This document shows positions 1-9,373 of a stretch of 64,000 nucleotides of DNA, piece after piece. The stretch is from Variovorax davisae (GTDB lineage: Bacteria > Pseudomonadota > Gammaproteobacteria > Burkholderiales > Burkholderiaceae_C). A program made the position numbers and the translations under genes. Numbering within the stretch: the stretch's first letter is position 1; every line of letters starts with the position of its first letter. The notes below the pieces were generated by a model. The model saw only the letters and a list, made by a program, of their open reading frames with translations. It searched no databases and was not told the origin of the DNA. The stretch is taken from the NCBI RefSeq assembly GCF_030316845.1, contig NZ_JASZYS010000004.1:372001-436000 (forward strand), given 5' to 3'.

Positions 1-626
1 GCTTCGGCATCTTGCACCTGGCGCCGCTGTGGCCCAGGTTCCTGAAGAAGTACCCCGAGGTGGAGCTCGAGGTGTCGCTGATCGACCGCGTGGTCGACCT
101 GGTGGAAGAGGGCTTCGACCTCGGCATCCGGATCTCGCGCGCCGGCTCGACCGCGCACATCGCACGCAAGCTGGCCGTGTCGCGCAACATCGTCTGCGCC
201 GCGCCGGGCTACCTGCGCCAACACGGCCGGCCGAAGTCGCCGGCCGACCTGGCCGACCACGCCTGCATCGGCTACACCTTCTCGGCCACCGGGGACGACT
301 GGCACCTGTTCGATGCCCACGGGCTGGAGCATGTGGTGAAGGTGCCGTCGGTCATGCGCGCCAACAACGGCGACACGGCGCGCGCCGCCGCGCTGGCGGG
401 CGTGGGCGTGATCTGGCAGCCGAGCTTCCTGGTCGGCGACGACCTGCGCGCGGGGCGGCTGGTGCCACTCTTGCCCGGCTACCGCATGGCGGACATCGAC
501 ATCCTCGCGGTGTACCCGAGCCGGCGCCACCTGAGCGCCAAGGTGCGCGTGATGATCGATTTCCTGGCCGACGCCTTCAAGGGCACGCCGCCCTGGGATC
601 GCGCGGCCGCTAGCGGGTCCCGATGA
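1..626 (+). CDS. LysR-family transcriptional regulator, C-terminal part (5' end outside window)
   Basis: This is the effector-binding half of a LysR-type regulator; its DNA-binding winged helix lies left of the window. The reading frame is open from base 3, so the window starts mid-protein and about 207 residues are visible. Typical family features are the opening segment with PRFLKKYPEVELE, the VDLVEEGFDLGIR motif, and the late GVGVIWQPSFLVGDDL and GRLVPLL segments that form the second lobe. The effector is not readable. The gene ends by overlapping the stop of a small gene on the other strand by 17 bases. Family is confident, target unknown. Confidence 0.9.
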   Translation, partial: FGILHLAPLWPRFLKKYPEVELEVSLIDRVVDLVEEGFDLGIRISRAGSTAHIARKLAVSRNIVCAAPGYLRQHGRPKSPADLADHACIGYTFSATGDDWHLFDAHGLEHVVKVPSVMRANNGDTARAAALAGVGVIWQPSFLVGDDLRAGRLVPLLPGYRMADIDILAVYPSRRHLSAKVRVMIDFLADAFKGTPPWDRAAASGSR

Positions 627-798
627 TCAGGCAGATCGCCAGCACCGCGACCAGGCCGGCGAGCAGGAACCCGATCACCCGTTCCTTCGAACGCGACGGC
701 GCCCTGGGGGCATGCGTCTGGTCGGCCCGGTTCAAGGACGCGAAGCTGCTGAAGCTCTGGGTTTGGGAGTCGGCAGATGGACGTGACATGTAGGTCAT
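610..798 (-). CDS. Small tail-anchored membrane protein, 62 residues
   Basis: No family is recognised. The first 40 residues are polar and Ser/Arg-rich, followed by one hydrophobic segment (about residues 41-60, VIGFLLAGLVAVLAICLIIG) and a terminal Thr-Arg, which suggests an inner-membrane tail anchor with a cytoplasmic N-terminus. The start at 798 is chosen because AGAGAG sits about eight bases upstream. A second Met three codons later is possible. A much longer open frame runs upstream on this strand, but it is the antisense shadow of the PASTA gene. The stop overlaps the end of the LysR gene tail to tail. Confidence 0.6.
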   Translation of the reverse strand: MTYMSRPSADSQTQSFSSFASLNRADQTHAPRAPSRSKERVIGFLLAGLVAVLAICLIIGTR

Positions 799-991
799 TG
801 TGCCTACTCTCTGGGGGCGGCCCAAGGAACTAATGCACGCTTGGGTACGGGTCGAGGAGATCGTGCCGCGATGCGGCAACGGCGCAGCGGCCGTCGCGCA
901 GCCCCCCCCGTCGTGATGATGGCCGTCCGGCGGAGCCCGATGCGCCGAATGGCCAATGGACAGCCATCGCGCGGGCTGGGACCATCCTCCT

Positions 992-1010
992 GCACGCACA
1001 CCGTGCGTGC
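992..1010 (+). promoter_or_regulatory. Perfect hairpin just upstream of the PASTA gene ribosome binding site
   Basis: GCACGCAC and GTGCGTGC form an eight-base perfect stem with a three-base ACC loop, ending four bases before the GAGGAG ribosome binding site at about 1014-1020. A second, weaker inverted repeat (TGCCGC-GAT-GCGGCA) lies at 864-878. The hairpin could affect translation or be a protein site; neither is shown. Confidence 0.4.
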
Positions 1011-1027
1011 GGTCGAGGAGGTGCTCC

Positions 1028-3274
1028 ATGTGCGAACGCCCGTCGGGCCGATCGCCCGCCAACGCCTTGGCCCAGGCCCTGGTGTGGTTCGCGTTGGGGA
1101 TGGGCGCTTCGTGGGCGCAGGACGCGCCGGTGCAGACCATCGATCGATCGAGGCTGCTGCAGAAGCGGGTGCCGGCGCCGACGCCAACCGACACGAAGCC
1201 GCAAGTCCCGGCGCAGGCCGCCACGCGGGCACCGACGCCGGCGACGCCGGATCCGGCCCCGCCTGCCGGCCAGGCGCCGCCGCAGCGCCCTTCGGACCGG
1301 GACCGGTTCAACAAGGCCCTGGCGGCGGCCGCTGCCGCTGCTGCCGCCGCCGCGGCCGCCGAGCGCGCAAGGGCTTCCGATCCTGCCAGCCCGCCGCGGC
1401 AGCCGACCCCCGAACGACCGACCCCGCGCACGCCGGACCCGCCGGCGCGGGTGACGGTGACGGTGCCCGACGTGACCGCCATGCCGGCCCTGGCTGCCGT
1501 CCAGCGACTCGGGCAGGCCGGATTCCCGCCGCGGCCCGAGGGAGGCACCGTGGACCGATGGCACTGGGTCGAAGCGCAGGCGCCGCGTGCGGGCACCCAG
1601 GTGCCGCCGCAGACGCCGGTGCGCATCCGGCTGCTGCCGCGCTATCGGGTGCCGGACCTGGCCGGCCAGGCCTGCGTCGACGCGCGCCAGGCGGTCCTGA
1701 ACGCGGGCCTGGCGCAGTTCCAGTGCGAGGTGGTCGCCGGCCCCGGCACGCTGCCTTCCGGCCGCATCTACAGCCAGTCGCCGGGGCCCGGCACCGTGTT
1801 GAACGAGCAGCGGCCCGTGCAGGCGCGGCAGCAACCGGTGCAGGTGCTGGTGCCGGACGTCGTCGGCATGCCCGAGGCCCAGGCCGCGGCCGCCGTGGGC
1901 CAGCGCAACCTGAAGGCGTCGATGTCCGGCCCGCCCGCGAGCACCGGCCGGCAGGTGGCGAGCCAGTCGCCGCAGGCCGGCGCACCGGCCCTGCCGGGCA
2001 GCAGCGTGAGCCTGACGCTGGCCTTGGTCGTGCCGCCGTTCAACGGCCTCGACTGCGAAGCGGCGCGCACCCGTGCGCGTGCCCATGGCTTCGATGCCTT
2101 CGGCTGCGAGGTGCGATTCGCGGGCGCCTCGCAGCCCCTGCACCGGGTCTTCGAGCAGGTGCCCAGGGCCGGCGCCGTGCTCGCTTCGCCGCAGCCGGTG
2201 CAGGTGGCGGTCGCCAAGGCGGTACAGGTGCCGAACGTCGTCGGCCTCGGGCTCGGCAACGCGCTGGCCGCGCTCGACGGCGCCACGCTGCAGGGCCGCC
2301 CCGACGGCAGCGACGGCGATCGCGACGTGCGCACGCAGCGCCCGGCGGCGGGCAGCGAAGCGCCGCCGCACAGCGCGGTGGAACTGGCGACGCAGCGCTT
2401 CGAGAAGGTGCCCTCGGTGGTCGGCCTGTGGCTGTCGGATGCGAAGGCCCGGCTCCAGACCGCGGGGCTCGCGGACAAGCCCGACCATTCCGACCGCCCC
2501 GCCGCGCGCAAGGTCGACGACCAGCAGCCGCCGGCGGGCCAGCGCGTCGCCGCGGACAGCGCCGTCGCGCTGGCCACCCATGTCGAGGTCGTGGTGCCGG
2601 ACGTGCTGCTGAAAAGGCTGCCCGCGGCCATGGCGACGCTGACGCAGGGCGGCCTGCTGCCCAGGCCCGACCGGGAGGACCGCGACCCGGACCGCGACCC
2701 GGATCGCGAGGTGCGCTCCCAGACGCCGGCAGCGGGCACCTTCGTGCGCGAGAACAGCGAAGTGGCGCTCGCCACCATGCGGCTGGTCGTGGTGCCGGCC
2801 GTCGTCGGCCAGACCTGCGACAGCGCCATGCAGAAGGCGCGCGACCAGGGCATCGCGTTCCGGTGCAAGGTCGACAGCCTGCTGCCGGTGACACTGGGGC
2901 AGCCGGTGGTCACGTCGCAGCCGGGCTTCGACAGGCCGGTCGACCAGGACACCCTGATCGAAGTGCTGGCCCGGCCGCCATGGTGGTCCACGCCGGCGCT
3001 GCTGGCGATGCTGGTGTCGGGCATCGGCGGGCTGGGCTGGGGCGGCCGGCGCTGGATCCGGTGGCGGCCGATCCCGGTGCCGCCGACCCCACCCGCACCG
3101 ACGCTGTATTGGCGGCTCGCGCCCGACATCGCGCCGGCGCTCAGCCTGCACCTGGGCGGCGCCGATGGCCGCGGCGGGCGGGATCGCGAGTCGGCCATGG
3201 GCTGGCGCGTGGCGGGCGGCGAGCCGCTCGTGTGCCTGCGAGGCTTGCAACCACTGGCGGGAGAACCGACATGA
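1028..3274 (+). CDS. Secreted/membrane protein with eight PASTA-like repeats
   Basis: This is a 748-residue envelope protein of unknown role. An N-terminal signal sequence (residues 1-31, ending ASWAQ) precedes a Pro/Ala-rich linker with an unbroken run of about 15 alanines (97-111). Eight PASTA-like repeats follow (about 143-648), each opening with a VPDV, VPNV, VPSV or VPAV strand and carrying the [Q/P]P.AG turn. After a hydrophobic segment (about 652-672) comes a tail of roughly 75 residues rich in Pro, Arg and Gly. PASTA modules usually bind muropeptides or peptidoglycan in Ser/Thr kinases and PBPs; no kinase or transpeptidase domain is present here. The ATG at 1028 is chosen over upstream alternatives because GAGGAG precedes it and a signal peptide follows. 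Its stop overlaps the next start (ATGA). Confidence 0.75.
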   Translation: MCERPSGRSPANALAQALVWFALGMGASWAQDAPVQTIDRSRLLQKRVPAPTPTDTKPQVPAQAATRAPTPATPDPAPPAGQAPPQRPSDRDRFNKALAAAAAAAAAAAAAERARASDPASPPRQPTPERPTPRTPDPPARVTVTVPDVTAMPALAAVQRLGQAGFPPRPEGGTVDRWHWVEAQAPRAGTQVPPQTPVRIRLLPRYRVPDLAGQACVDARQAVLNAGLAQFQCEVVAGPGTLPSGRIYSQSPGPGTVLNEQRPVQARQQPVQVLVPDVVGMPEAQAAAAVGQRNLKASMSGPPASTGRQVASQSPQAGAPALPGSSVSLTLALVVPPFNGLDCEAARTRARAHGFDAFGCEVRFAGASQPLHRVFEQVPRAGAVLASPQPVQVAVAKAVQVPNVVGLGLGNALAALDGATLQGRPDGSDGDRDVRTQRPAAGSEAPPHSAVELATQRFEKVPSVVGLWLSDAKARLQTAGLADKPDHSDRPAARKVDDQQPPAGQRVAADSAVALATHVEVVVPDVLLKRLPAAMATLTQGGLLPRPDREDRDPDRDPDREVRSQTPAAGTFVRENSEVALATMRLVVVPAVVGQTCDSAMQKARDQGIAFRCKVDSLLPVTLGQPVVTSQPGFDRPVDQDTLIEVLARPPWWSTPALLAMLVSGIGGLGWGGRRWIRWRPIPVPPTPPAPTLYWRLAPDIAPALSLHLGGADGRGGRDRESAMGWRVAGGEPLVCLRGLQPLAGEPT

Positions 3275-3948
3275 GCGTCGTCGAACTGAAGAGCGACCAG
3301 CCCCTGCACCAGCTGCTTGCGCTGGTCGACACCGGCGAGGGCGTGAAGGAAGTGCGCCGCCTGGCGGCCCTGAGCGTGGGCAACGTCGATGCCAAGGGCG
3401 CCTCGATCCTCGGCAGGACGGTGGCCGACTGGGCGACGGCAGACCTCGAAGAGGAAATCGAGAAAGCCTTTTCTCCCGACCCATTCGCCTTGATGGCCAA
3501 GGCCTGGGCGCAGGTGCGCGAGGTGCGCAAGGCGATCGACGCCAGCCGCGGCCCGCCGCCGAAGGCGCAGACGGTGGCGCTGCTCAAGCACGAGATCGAA
3601 GCCAAGATGGAGCCGAGGCTGGTGCTCAACGTGACCGGCGTCGACTGGTGCGACGTCAAGCTGGCGCTGGCGCTGAAGATGAGTTTCGAATCGGTGCAGA
3701 TCGAACTGAACGACGGCCACATCAGCGCACTGAAGCTGGGCAACCCGAGCGGCAGCATCAGCCTGAAGTGCGCCGGCCAGGAGGTGGCGGCCTTCAAGCG
3801 CGAGCTCAAGATCGCCCAGGCCTACAAGTTCGCGGCGCCGGTGCCGATGCCGGCGGCCGCACCCGAAACGGTGGCGCTTGCTGAAGTGCCGGCGGTGTCG
3901 CCATCCGCTGCGCCACTCGTCGGTCATGGCGTCCCGATCATTGCATGA
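3271..3948 (+). CDS. Hypothetical soluble protein coupled to the PASTA protein
   Basis: This 225-residue protein matches no family I recognise. It has no signal peptide or membrane segment and looks cytoplasmic. The N-terminal half (to about residue 115) is charged and helical. A middle part (about 120-175) looks like alternating strands (LVLNVTGVDW, SFESVQIELNDG), and the end is a Pro/Ala-rich low-complexity tail. The start ATG overlaps the stop of the PASTA gene (ATGA) and has GGGAGAA in front, so the two are translationally coupled and probably work together. The cytoplasmic tail of the PASTA protein is a possible partner; this is inference. Confidence 0.65.
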   Translation: MSVVELKSDQPLHQLLALVDTGEGVKEVRRLAALSVGNVDAKGASILGRTVADWATADLEEEIEKAFSPDPFALMAKAWAQVREVRKAIDASRGPPPKAQTVALLKHEIEAKMEPRLVLNVTGVDWCDVKLALALKMSFESVQIELNDGHISALKLGNPSGSISLKCAGQEVAAFKRELKIAQAYKFAAPVPMPAAAPETVALAEVPAVSPSAAPLVGHGVPIIA

Positions 3949-4131
3949 AGAAACTGAGTCGGTATATTTAGACATTTCCTACTTCTTAATTAGAAGTAAA
4001 CACTTGGCGCGCAATGCGTCGGTGTGATTGACCGACCAGGTCAATGCAATGAAGCGCAGTCGGCAGTGAATGAAGCTGCCATTCGACGCGCAATGACTGG
4101 CTGAATGCCATGTCGCAATACAACAACGCAA

Positions 4132-4144
4132 CAACAATTTGTTG
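4132..4144. promoter_or_regulatory. Inverted repeat CAACAA-T-TTGTTG, candidate operator
   Basis: This is a perfect 6+1+6 inverted repeat in the porin upstream region, about 185 bases before the start codon. It could be a regulator site; no regulator family is implied by the sequence. Confidence 0.35.
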
Positions 4145-4149
4145 AGGTC

Positions 4150-4180
4150 GACTTTGCATAGTCGCCGGTTGACTTTGCAT
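4150..4180 (+). repeat. Ten-base direct repeat GACTTTGCAT, copies 21 bases apart
   Basis: GACTTTGCAT occurs at 4150-4159 and again at 4171-4180. The 21-base offset is about two helical turns, so both copies face the same side of the DNA, as is common for tandem regulator sites upstream of a promoter. Confidence 0.45.
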
Positions 4181-4328
4181 GAATGACGCTGCCCGAAAGA
4201 AGGGCCTCTGATGCAATAGAGACAACTTCCCAAAAGGAGGTTGGCCCGGGGTCCGGTGGGCGCACAAGTGCCAGTCACGACAAGCCCTTCGTACCGGAGC
4301 CCTATGTTTAACCTTGGAGAAACTTGCA

Positions 4329-5609
4329 ATGAAAAAATCTCTAGTTGCCCTGGCTGCCCTGGCTGTTGCCGGTATCGCTTCGGCCCAGTCGTCGGTCACC
4401 CTGTTCGGCGTTGTCGACGCGACCATCAGCGGCTTCTCGAACAAGTCGGAAGACAAGAACACGCCCACCCTGGCGAGCCTGGCGAACCAGACCTTCGTGA
4501 ACCGTGGCACCGCCACGACCAGCCAGACCGTGCTGCGCAACTCGGGCTACAACTCCAGCCGTCTGGGCTTCCGTGGTACCGAAGACCTCGGTGGTGGCTT
4601 GGCAGCCAGCTTCTGGCTCGAAGGCGCTCTGAACAACGACGACGGTACCGGCACGGCGGGCGGCGGTGGTCAGAACTGGCAGCGTCGCTCCACTGTGAGC
4701 CTGTCCGGCAACTTCGGTGAAGTCCGCCTCGGCCGTGACTACACCCCGACGTTCTGGAACGACACCGTGTTCGATCCGTTCGGCACCAATGGCGTGGGCA
4801 CCAACCTGATCTCGAGCGCCAACGGCTACAACACCCCGGGCAGCGCTGTGCAAGGCTTCACCGCCAACACGACCTACACCCGCGCCAGCAACTCGATCGG
4901 CTACTTCCTGCCGCCGAACCTGGGTGGTTTCTACGGTCAGTTCATGTACGCCATGAACGAGAAGGTCAGCTATGACCCGGGTCGCCTGACGCCTGGCAAC
5001 GCCGCCACGGATGGCAATGAGCGCGCCGGCCGCTACATCGGTGGCCGCGTCGGCTACGCCAACGGCCCCCTGGACGTCGCGGTCGCCTACGGCCAAAGCA
5101 CCATCGGCTCGAACTTCTACGCCGGCACCACCGACAACCTCAGCACCTGGAACCTTGGCGCTTCGTACGACTTCGGTGTCGTCAAGCTGTTCGGCGAGTA
5201 CTCGAACGCCAAGCTGAAGGTGGACTCGTCGACGAACTTGGTGGCGGGCGTCTCCAACCCGTTCGGCTTCCGTGAGCCCAGTGCCAACGGTTGGCTGCTC
5301 GGCGCGACTGTTCCGGTCGGCCCTGGCCTGATCCGCATGTCCTACTCGGCGGTGAACTACAAGAACACCGCGTACATCGACCAGTTGTTCGGCTTCCGTG
5401 ACGACCCGAAGGCCAACAAGCTCGCCCTGGGCTATGTCCACAACCTGTCGAAGCGCACGGCCCTGTACACGACGATCGCGCGCGTGAGCAACAAGAACGG
5501 CGCTGACCTGACGTTGGGCGGCCCGGCCTTCGTGACCACTTCGTCGGGTGCCACGATGACCCCGAAGAGCTCGACCGGCTACGACCTCGGCATTCGCCAC
5601 TCCTTCTGA
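4329..5609 (+). CDS. Gram-negative trimeric porin (Burkholderiales type)
   Basis: This is an outer-membrane general-diffusion porin of 426 residues. A signal peptide (residues 1-20, MKKSLVALAALAVAGIASAQ) is followed at once by SSVTLFGVVD, the usual first strand of the Bordetella/Variovorax porin family. FRGTEDLGGGL and GEVRLGRDYTP are further family markers. The protein ends in Phe (GIRHSF), the signal for outer-membrane insertion. GGAGA about nine bases upstream supports the ATG at 4329; an in-frame upstream start would spoil the signal peptide. Codon use is more biased than in neighbours, as expected for an abundant protein. An intrinsic terminator follows. Confidence 0.95.
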   Translation: MKKSLVALAALAVAGIASAQSSVTLFGVVDATISGFSNKSEDKNTPTLASLANQTFVNRGTATTSQTVLRNSGYNSSRLGFRGTEDLGGGLAASFWLEGALNNDDGTGTAGGGGQNWQRRSTVSLSGNFGEVRLGRDYTPTFWNDTVFDPFGTNGVGTNLISSANGYNTPGSAVQGFTANTTYTRASNSIGYFLPPNLGGFYGQFMYAMNEKVSYDPGRLTPGNAATDGNERAGRYIGGRVGYANGPLDVAVAYGQSTIGSNFYAGTTDNLSTWNLGASYDFGVVKLFGEYSNAKLKVDSSTNLVAGVSNPFGFREPSANGWLLGATVPVGPGLIRMSYSAVNYKNTAYIDQLFGFRDDPKANKLALGYVHNLSKRTALYTTIARVSNKNGADLTLGGPAFVTTSSGATMTPKSSTGYDLGIRHSF

Positions 5610-5647
5610 TTCGTGGCGTAAGCCTCGATCCAGCAGGTAGTCCCAGA

Positions 5648-5683
5648 AAGGCTGTCCGGTCATTGCCGGACAGCCTTTTTTTT
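5648..5683 (+). terminator. Rho-independent terminator of the porin gene
   Basis: A twelve-base stem (AAGGCTGTCCGG / CCGGACAGCCTT) with a six-base loop runs into a run of eight T. It lies 39 bases after the porin stop. Confidence 0.93.
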
Positions 5684-5704
5684 CCAGCTCAGGGGAAGTC
5701 TCAA

Positions 5705-6052
5705 ATGCACAATGATGTCTCACCGAACCCCGGTGCGGGCGCCATGATCGACCTCAACGATCTCCGCATCTTTGCCTATGTCGCCTCGCTTGCCAGCTTC
5801 TCGTCGGCAGCCGATGCCTTGCAGATCCACAAGTCGAGCGTGAGTCGAAGCGTCTCCCGCCTCGAAACCATGCTCGCGGCGCCCCTGCTCCAGCGCACGA
5901 CGCGCAAGGTCTTGCTCACCCCGCGCGGCATGGCGTTGAAAGAGAGTTGCGTCGAGATCCTCTCGCGCATCCACGAGACCATCGGCTACGCCGGACCTGT
6001 CAACGAAAGGCCGAGGGGCGTGCAGGCCCGCCGGGGGCGTCTCGACGCCTAG
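5705..6052 (+). pseudogene. Truncated LysR-family regulator (DNA-binding domain only)
   Basis: The 115 codons encode the LysR winged helix (NDLRIFAYVASLASFSSAA, then SSVSRSVSRLE and LLQRTTRKVLLTPRG) and the start of the linker helix. Homology stops after NERPRG, where full-length relatives enter the effector domain. The last dozen residues are Arg/Gly-rich, as in a shifted frame. Full-length family members have about 300 residues, so the effector domain is missing. GGGGAAG precedes the ATG at 5705; an inner ATG at 5744 is closer to the usual LysR start. The stop codon shares four bases with the stop of the opposing AraC gene, suggesting a deletion or recombination junction. A stand-alone DNA-binding fragment cannot be excluded. 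Confidence 0.75.
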
Positions 6053-7110
6053 TGCAGCCCGCCGCGCAAGGCCTGCCGCATCTTGCTCGGCGGCACGCGG
6101 TACCAGTACTTGAACTTGCGGCTGAAGTTGGTGGGGTCGTTGTAGCCGAGCTGTGATGCGATGGCTTCCATCGACAGTTCGGTGTGCTGCAGGTACCAGG
6201 CGGCGTGCGTCTTGCGCAGGTCGTCCTTGATGTCGGAGTAGCTGAGGCCCGCTTCCGACAGCCGGCGCGCCAGCGTCCGGCCCGAGATGCCCAGGTCGGT
6301 GGCGAGTTCGCCGACTTCGGGATTGGCCGTCAGTCGTTCGAGCAGCGCGCGCCGAACGCGCGCCACGAAGTCCCCGTGCCCCAGCTCCGACTCCATCTTG
6401 CGGCAGGCCTGCGCCGCCTCGTGGAAGGCCTCGGCGTCGGCGGCGGTCGAGCGCACGCGAAGCAGCTCGACCGGCAGCTGGAACGTGAGGTGCTCCTGGT
6501 CGAACTCGACCCGCCGGACATAGCGCAGGCAGGGGATGTCGTTGCCGGCCGGCCGCGGGTAGGGCAAGCCTGCCGTGAGCTCGTCGGCCGGGCGTCCCAG
6601 GATGGCTTCGAGCAGGCGGCAGTAGGCGCCCAGGATCGATTGCATGACGAAGACATGGGTCTCGCACAAGGGGCGCGTGGGCTTGACCCTGAGCGTGCTC
6701 CAGCGCGGCCCGTTCTCGACCTTGAGGTTCATGCTGCGGAAGATGAGCCTGGCATGCCGGCTCACGAACTGCAGGCCGTCGCCCAGGCTGTCGCTGGTCA
6801 CCGCGGCGATGCCGACCGGGCTGTGGTACGGCTGGAGCATCGAGCCCGCCATCAGGCCCAGCGCGGGTTCGCCGCTCAGCTGGATGGCGTGCGTGACGAA
6901 GCGGCGGAAGACCGAGAAGTCGACCAGCCGCTGGCCGTCGCTGAGATCCTGCCAAGCCAGGCCGGCGCTCGCCAGTACCTCGGAGGGCCGGACGCCGCGG
7001 CTGTTCAGGCAGTCGACGATGCTGCGGATGTAGACGGGATGCGCGAACGGAATGGCGACTTCGCCTTGGGATGTCACGATCGATCGGGGTAGAGATGGGA
7101 GCGCGTCCAA
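6049..7110 (-). CDS. AraC-family transcriptional regulator (arabinose-binding-like N domain)
   Basis: This 353-residue regulator has an N-terminal domain of the OruR/ArgR-like AraC subfamily (about residues 20-210, with the HPVYIRSIVDCLNSRGV opening). A C-terminal double helix-turn-helix follows (about 255-350: LATDLGISGRTLARRLSEAG, then IASQLGYNDPTNFSRKFKYW). The ligand is unknown. No ATG is available. The longest form starts with TTG at 7110, and a GTG at 7077 would give 342 residues; neither has a clear ribosome site, so the start is open. It ends over the LysR fragment. The pan operon starts upstream on the same strand and is separated from it by a terminator-like hairpin, so co-transcription is unlikely. 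Confidence 0.88.
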   Translation of the reverse strand: MDALPSLPRSIVTSQGEVAIPFAHPVYIRSIVDCLNSRGVRPSEVLASAGLAWQDLSDGQRLVDFSVFRRFVTHAIQLSGEPALGLMAGSMLQPYHSPVGIAAVTSDSLGDGLQFVSRHARLIFRSMNLKVENGPRWSTLRVKPTRPLCETHVFVMQSILGAYCRLLEAILGRPADELTAGLPYPRPAGNDIPCLRYVRRVEFDQEHLTFQLPVELLRVRSTAADAEAFHEAAQACRKMESELGHGDFVARVRRALLERLTANPEVGELATDLGISGRTLARRLSEAGLSYSDIKDDLRKTHAAWYLQHTELSMEAIASQLGYNDPTNFSRKFKYWYRVPPSKMRQALRGGLH

Positions 7111-7148
7111 TCTACCCCGCGTCGCTCGGACGCCATTCCTGAATTCTT

Positions 7149-7173
7149 AGAGAAACTTCCGTTTGGCCGGAAG
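7149..7173 (-). terminator. Probable terminator of the pan operon
   Basis: Read on the minus strand, CTTCCG-GCCAAA-CGGAAG forms a six-base stem followed by TTTCTCT. It lies just after the panC stop. The U-run is imperfect, so the call is moderate. Confidence 0.5.
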
Positions 7174-7183
7174 ACTTTTCCGG

Positions 7184-8926
<1,743 letters not shown>

Positions 8927-9328
8927 TCAGGCCGCGACGGCCTCGCCCGAGGCGGCCTGCACGGGGATGTGGGCGCGCTCTTCCTTGATGCGGTTGGCCT
9001 CGTCGACGAACACCAGCTTCGGCCGATGGCCGGCCACCTGGTCCTCGGGCACCAGGCCGAAGGCGGCGATGATGATCAGGTCGCCGACCGAGGCCCGGCG
9101 CGCGGCCGAGCCGTTGACCGAGATGATGCCGCTGCCGCGCTGGCCGCGAATCGCATAGGTCACGAAGCGTTCTCCGTTGTTGATGTTCCAGATGTGGACC
9201 TGCTCGTTCTCGGCGAGGCCGGCGGCGTCGAGCAGGTCTTCGTCGATGGCGCAGGAGCCTTCGTAGTGCAGTTCGCAGTCGGTGACCGCGACTCGGTGGA
9301 TCTTGGACTTGAGCAGGGTGCGGAACAT
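8927..9328 (-). CDS. panD: Aspartate 1-decarboxylase proenzyme
   Basis: PanD makes beta-alanine from aspartate with a self-generated pyruvoyl group. The 133 residues begin [12 protein letters not shown] and contain the Gly24-Ser25 cleavage site (YEGSC), after which Ser25 becomes the pyruvoyl cofactor. The GERFVTYAI and NGSAARR segments are also diagnostic. It is the first gene of the panD-panB-panC cluster and lies 45 bases after nadB on the same strand, so both aspartate-consuming branches may share a transcript. Confidence 0.97.
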   Translation of the reverse strand: MFRTLLKSKIHRVAVTDCELHYEGSCAIDEDLLDAAGLAENEQVHIWNINNGERFVTYAIRGQRGSGIISVNGSAARRASVGDLIIIAAFGLVPEDQVAGHRPKLVFVDEANRIKEERAHIPVQAASGEAVAA

Positions 9329-9373
9329 GGTGAGAAAGCTCTTTCTCTGTGGACGAAAAGACGAAGGGCCGCG

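Larger units (their letters stand above)
3949..4328 (+). other. AT-richer intergenic leader of the porin gene
   Basis: These 380 bases have no convincing gene and a clearly lower GC content than their surroundings. They hold a perfect inverted repeat at 4132-4144, two copies of a ten-base direct repeat (4150 and 4171), and an isolated strong Shine-Dalgarno-like AAGGAGG at about 4234-4240 with no start codon at proper distance. Short open frames on the minus strand do not look coding. The region most likely carries the porin promoter and a long 5' leader. Confidence 0.55.

Noticed and set aside
830-3975. Long open frames on the minus strand and a 1035-codon plus-strand frame across the PASTA gene
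   Set aside because: They are Arg/Pro/Ala-rich antisense or shifted readings typical of high-GC DNA; the PASTA frame has signal peptide, repeats and ribosome site.
4169-4174. TTGACT as a minus-35 element for the porin
   Set aside because: It lies inside the direct repeat and has no acceptable minus-10 at 16-18 bases.
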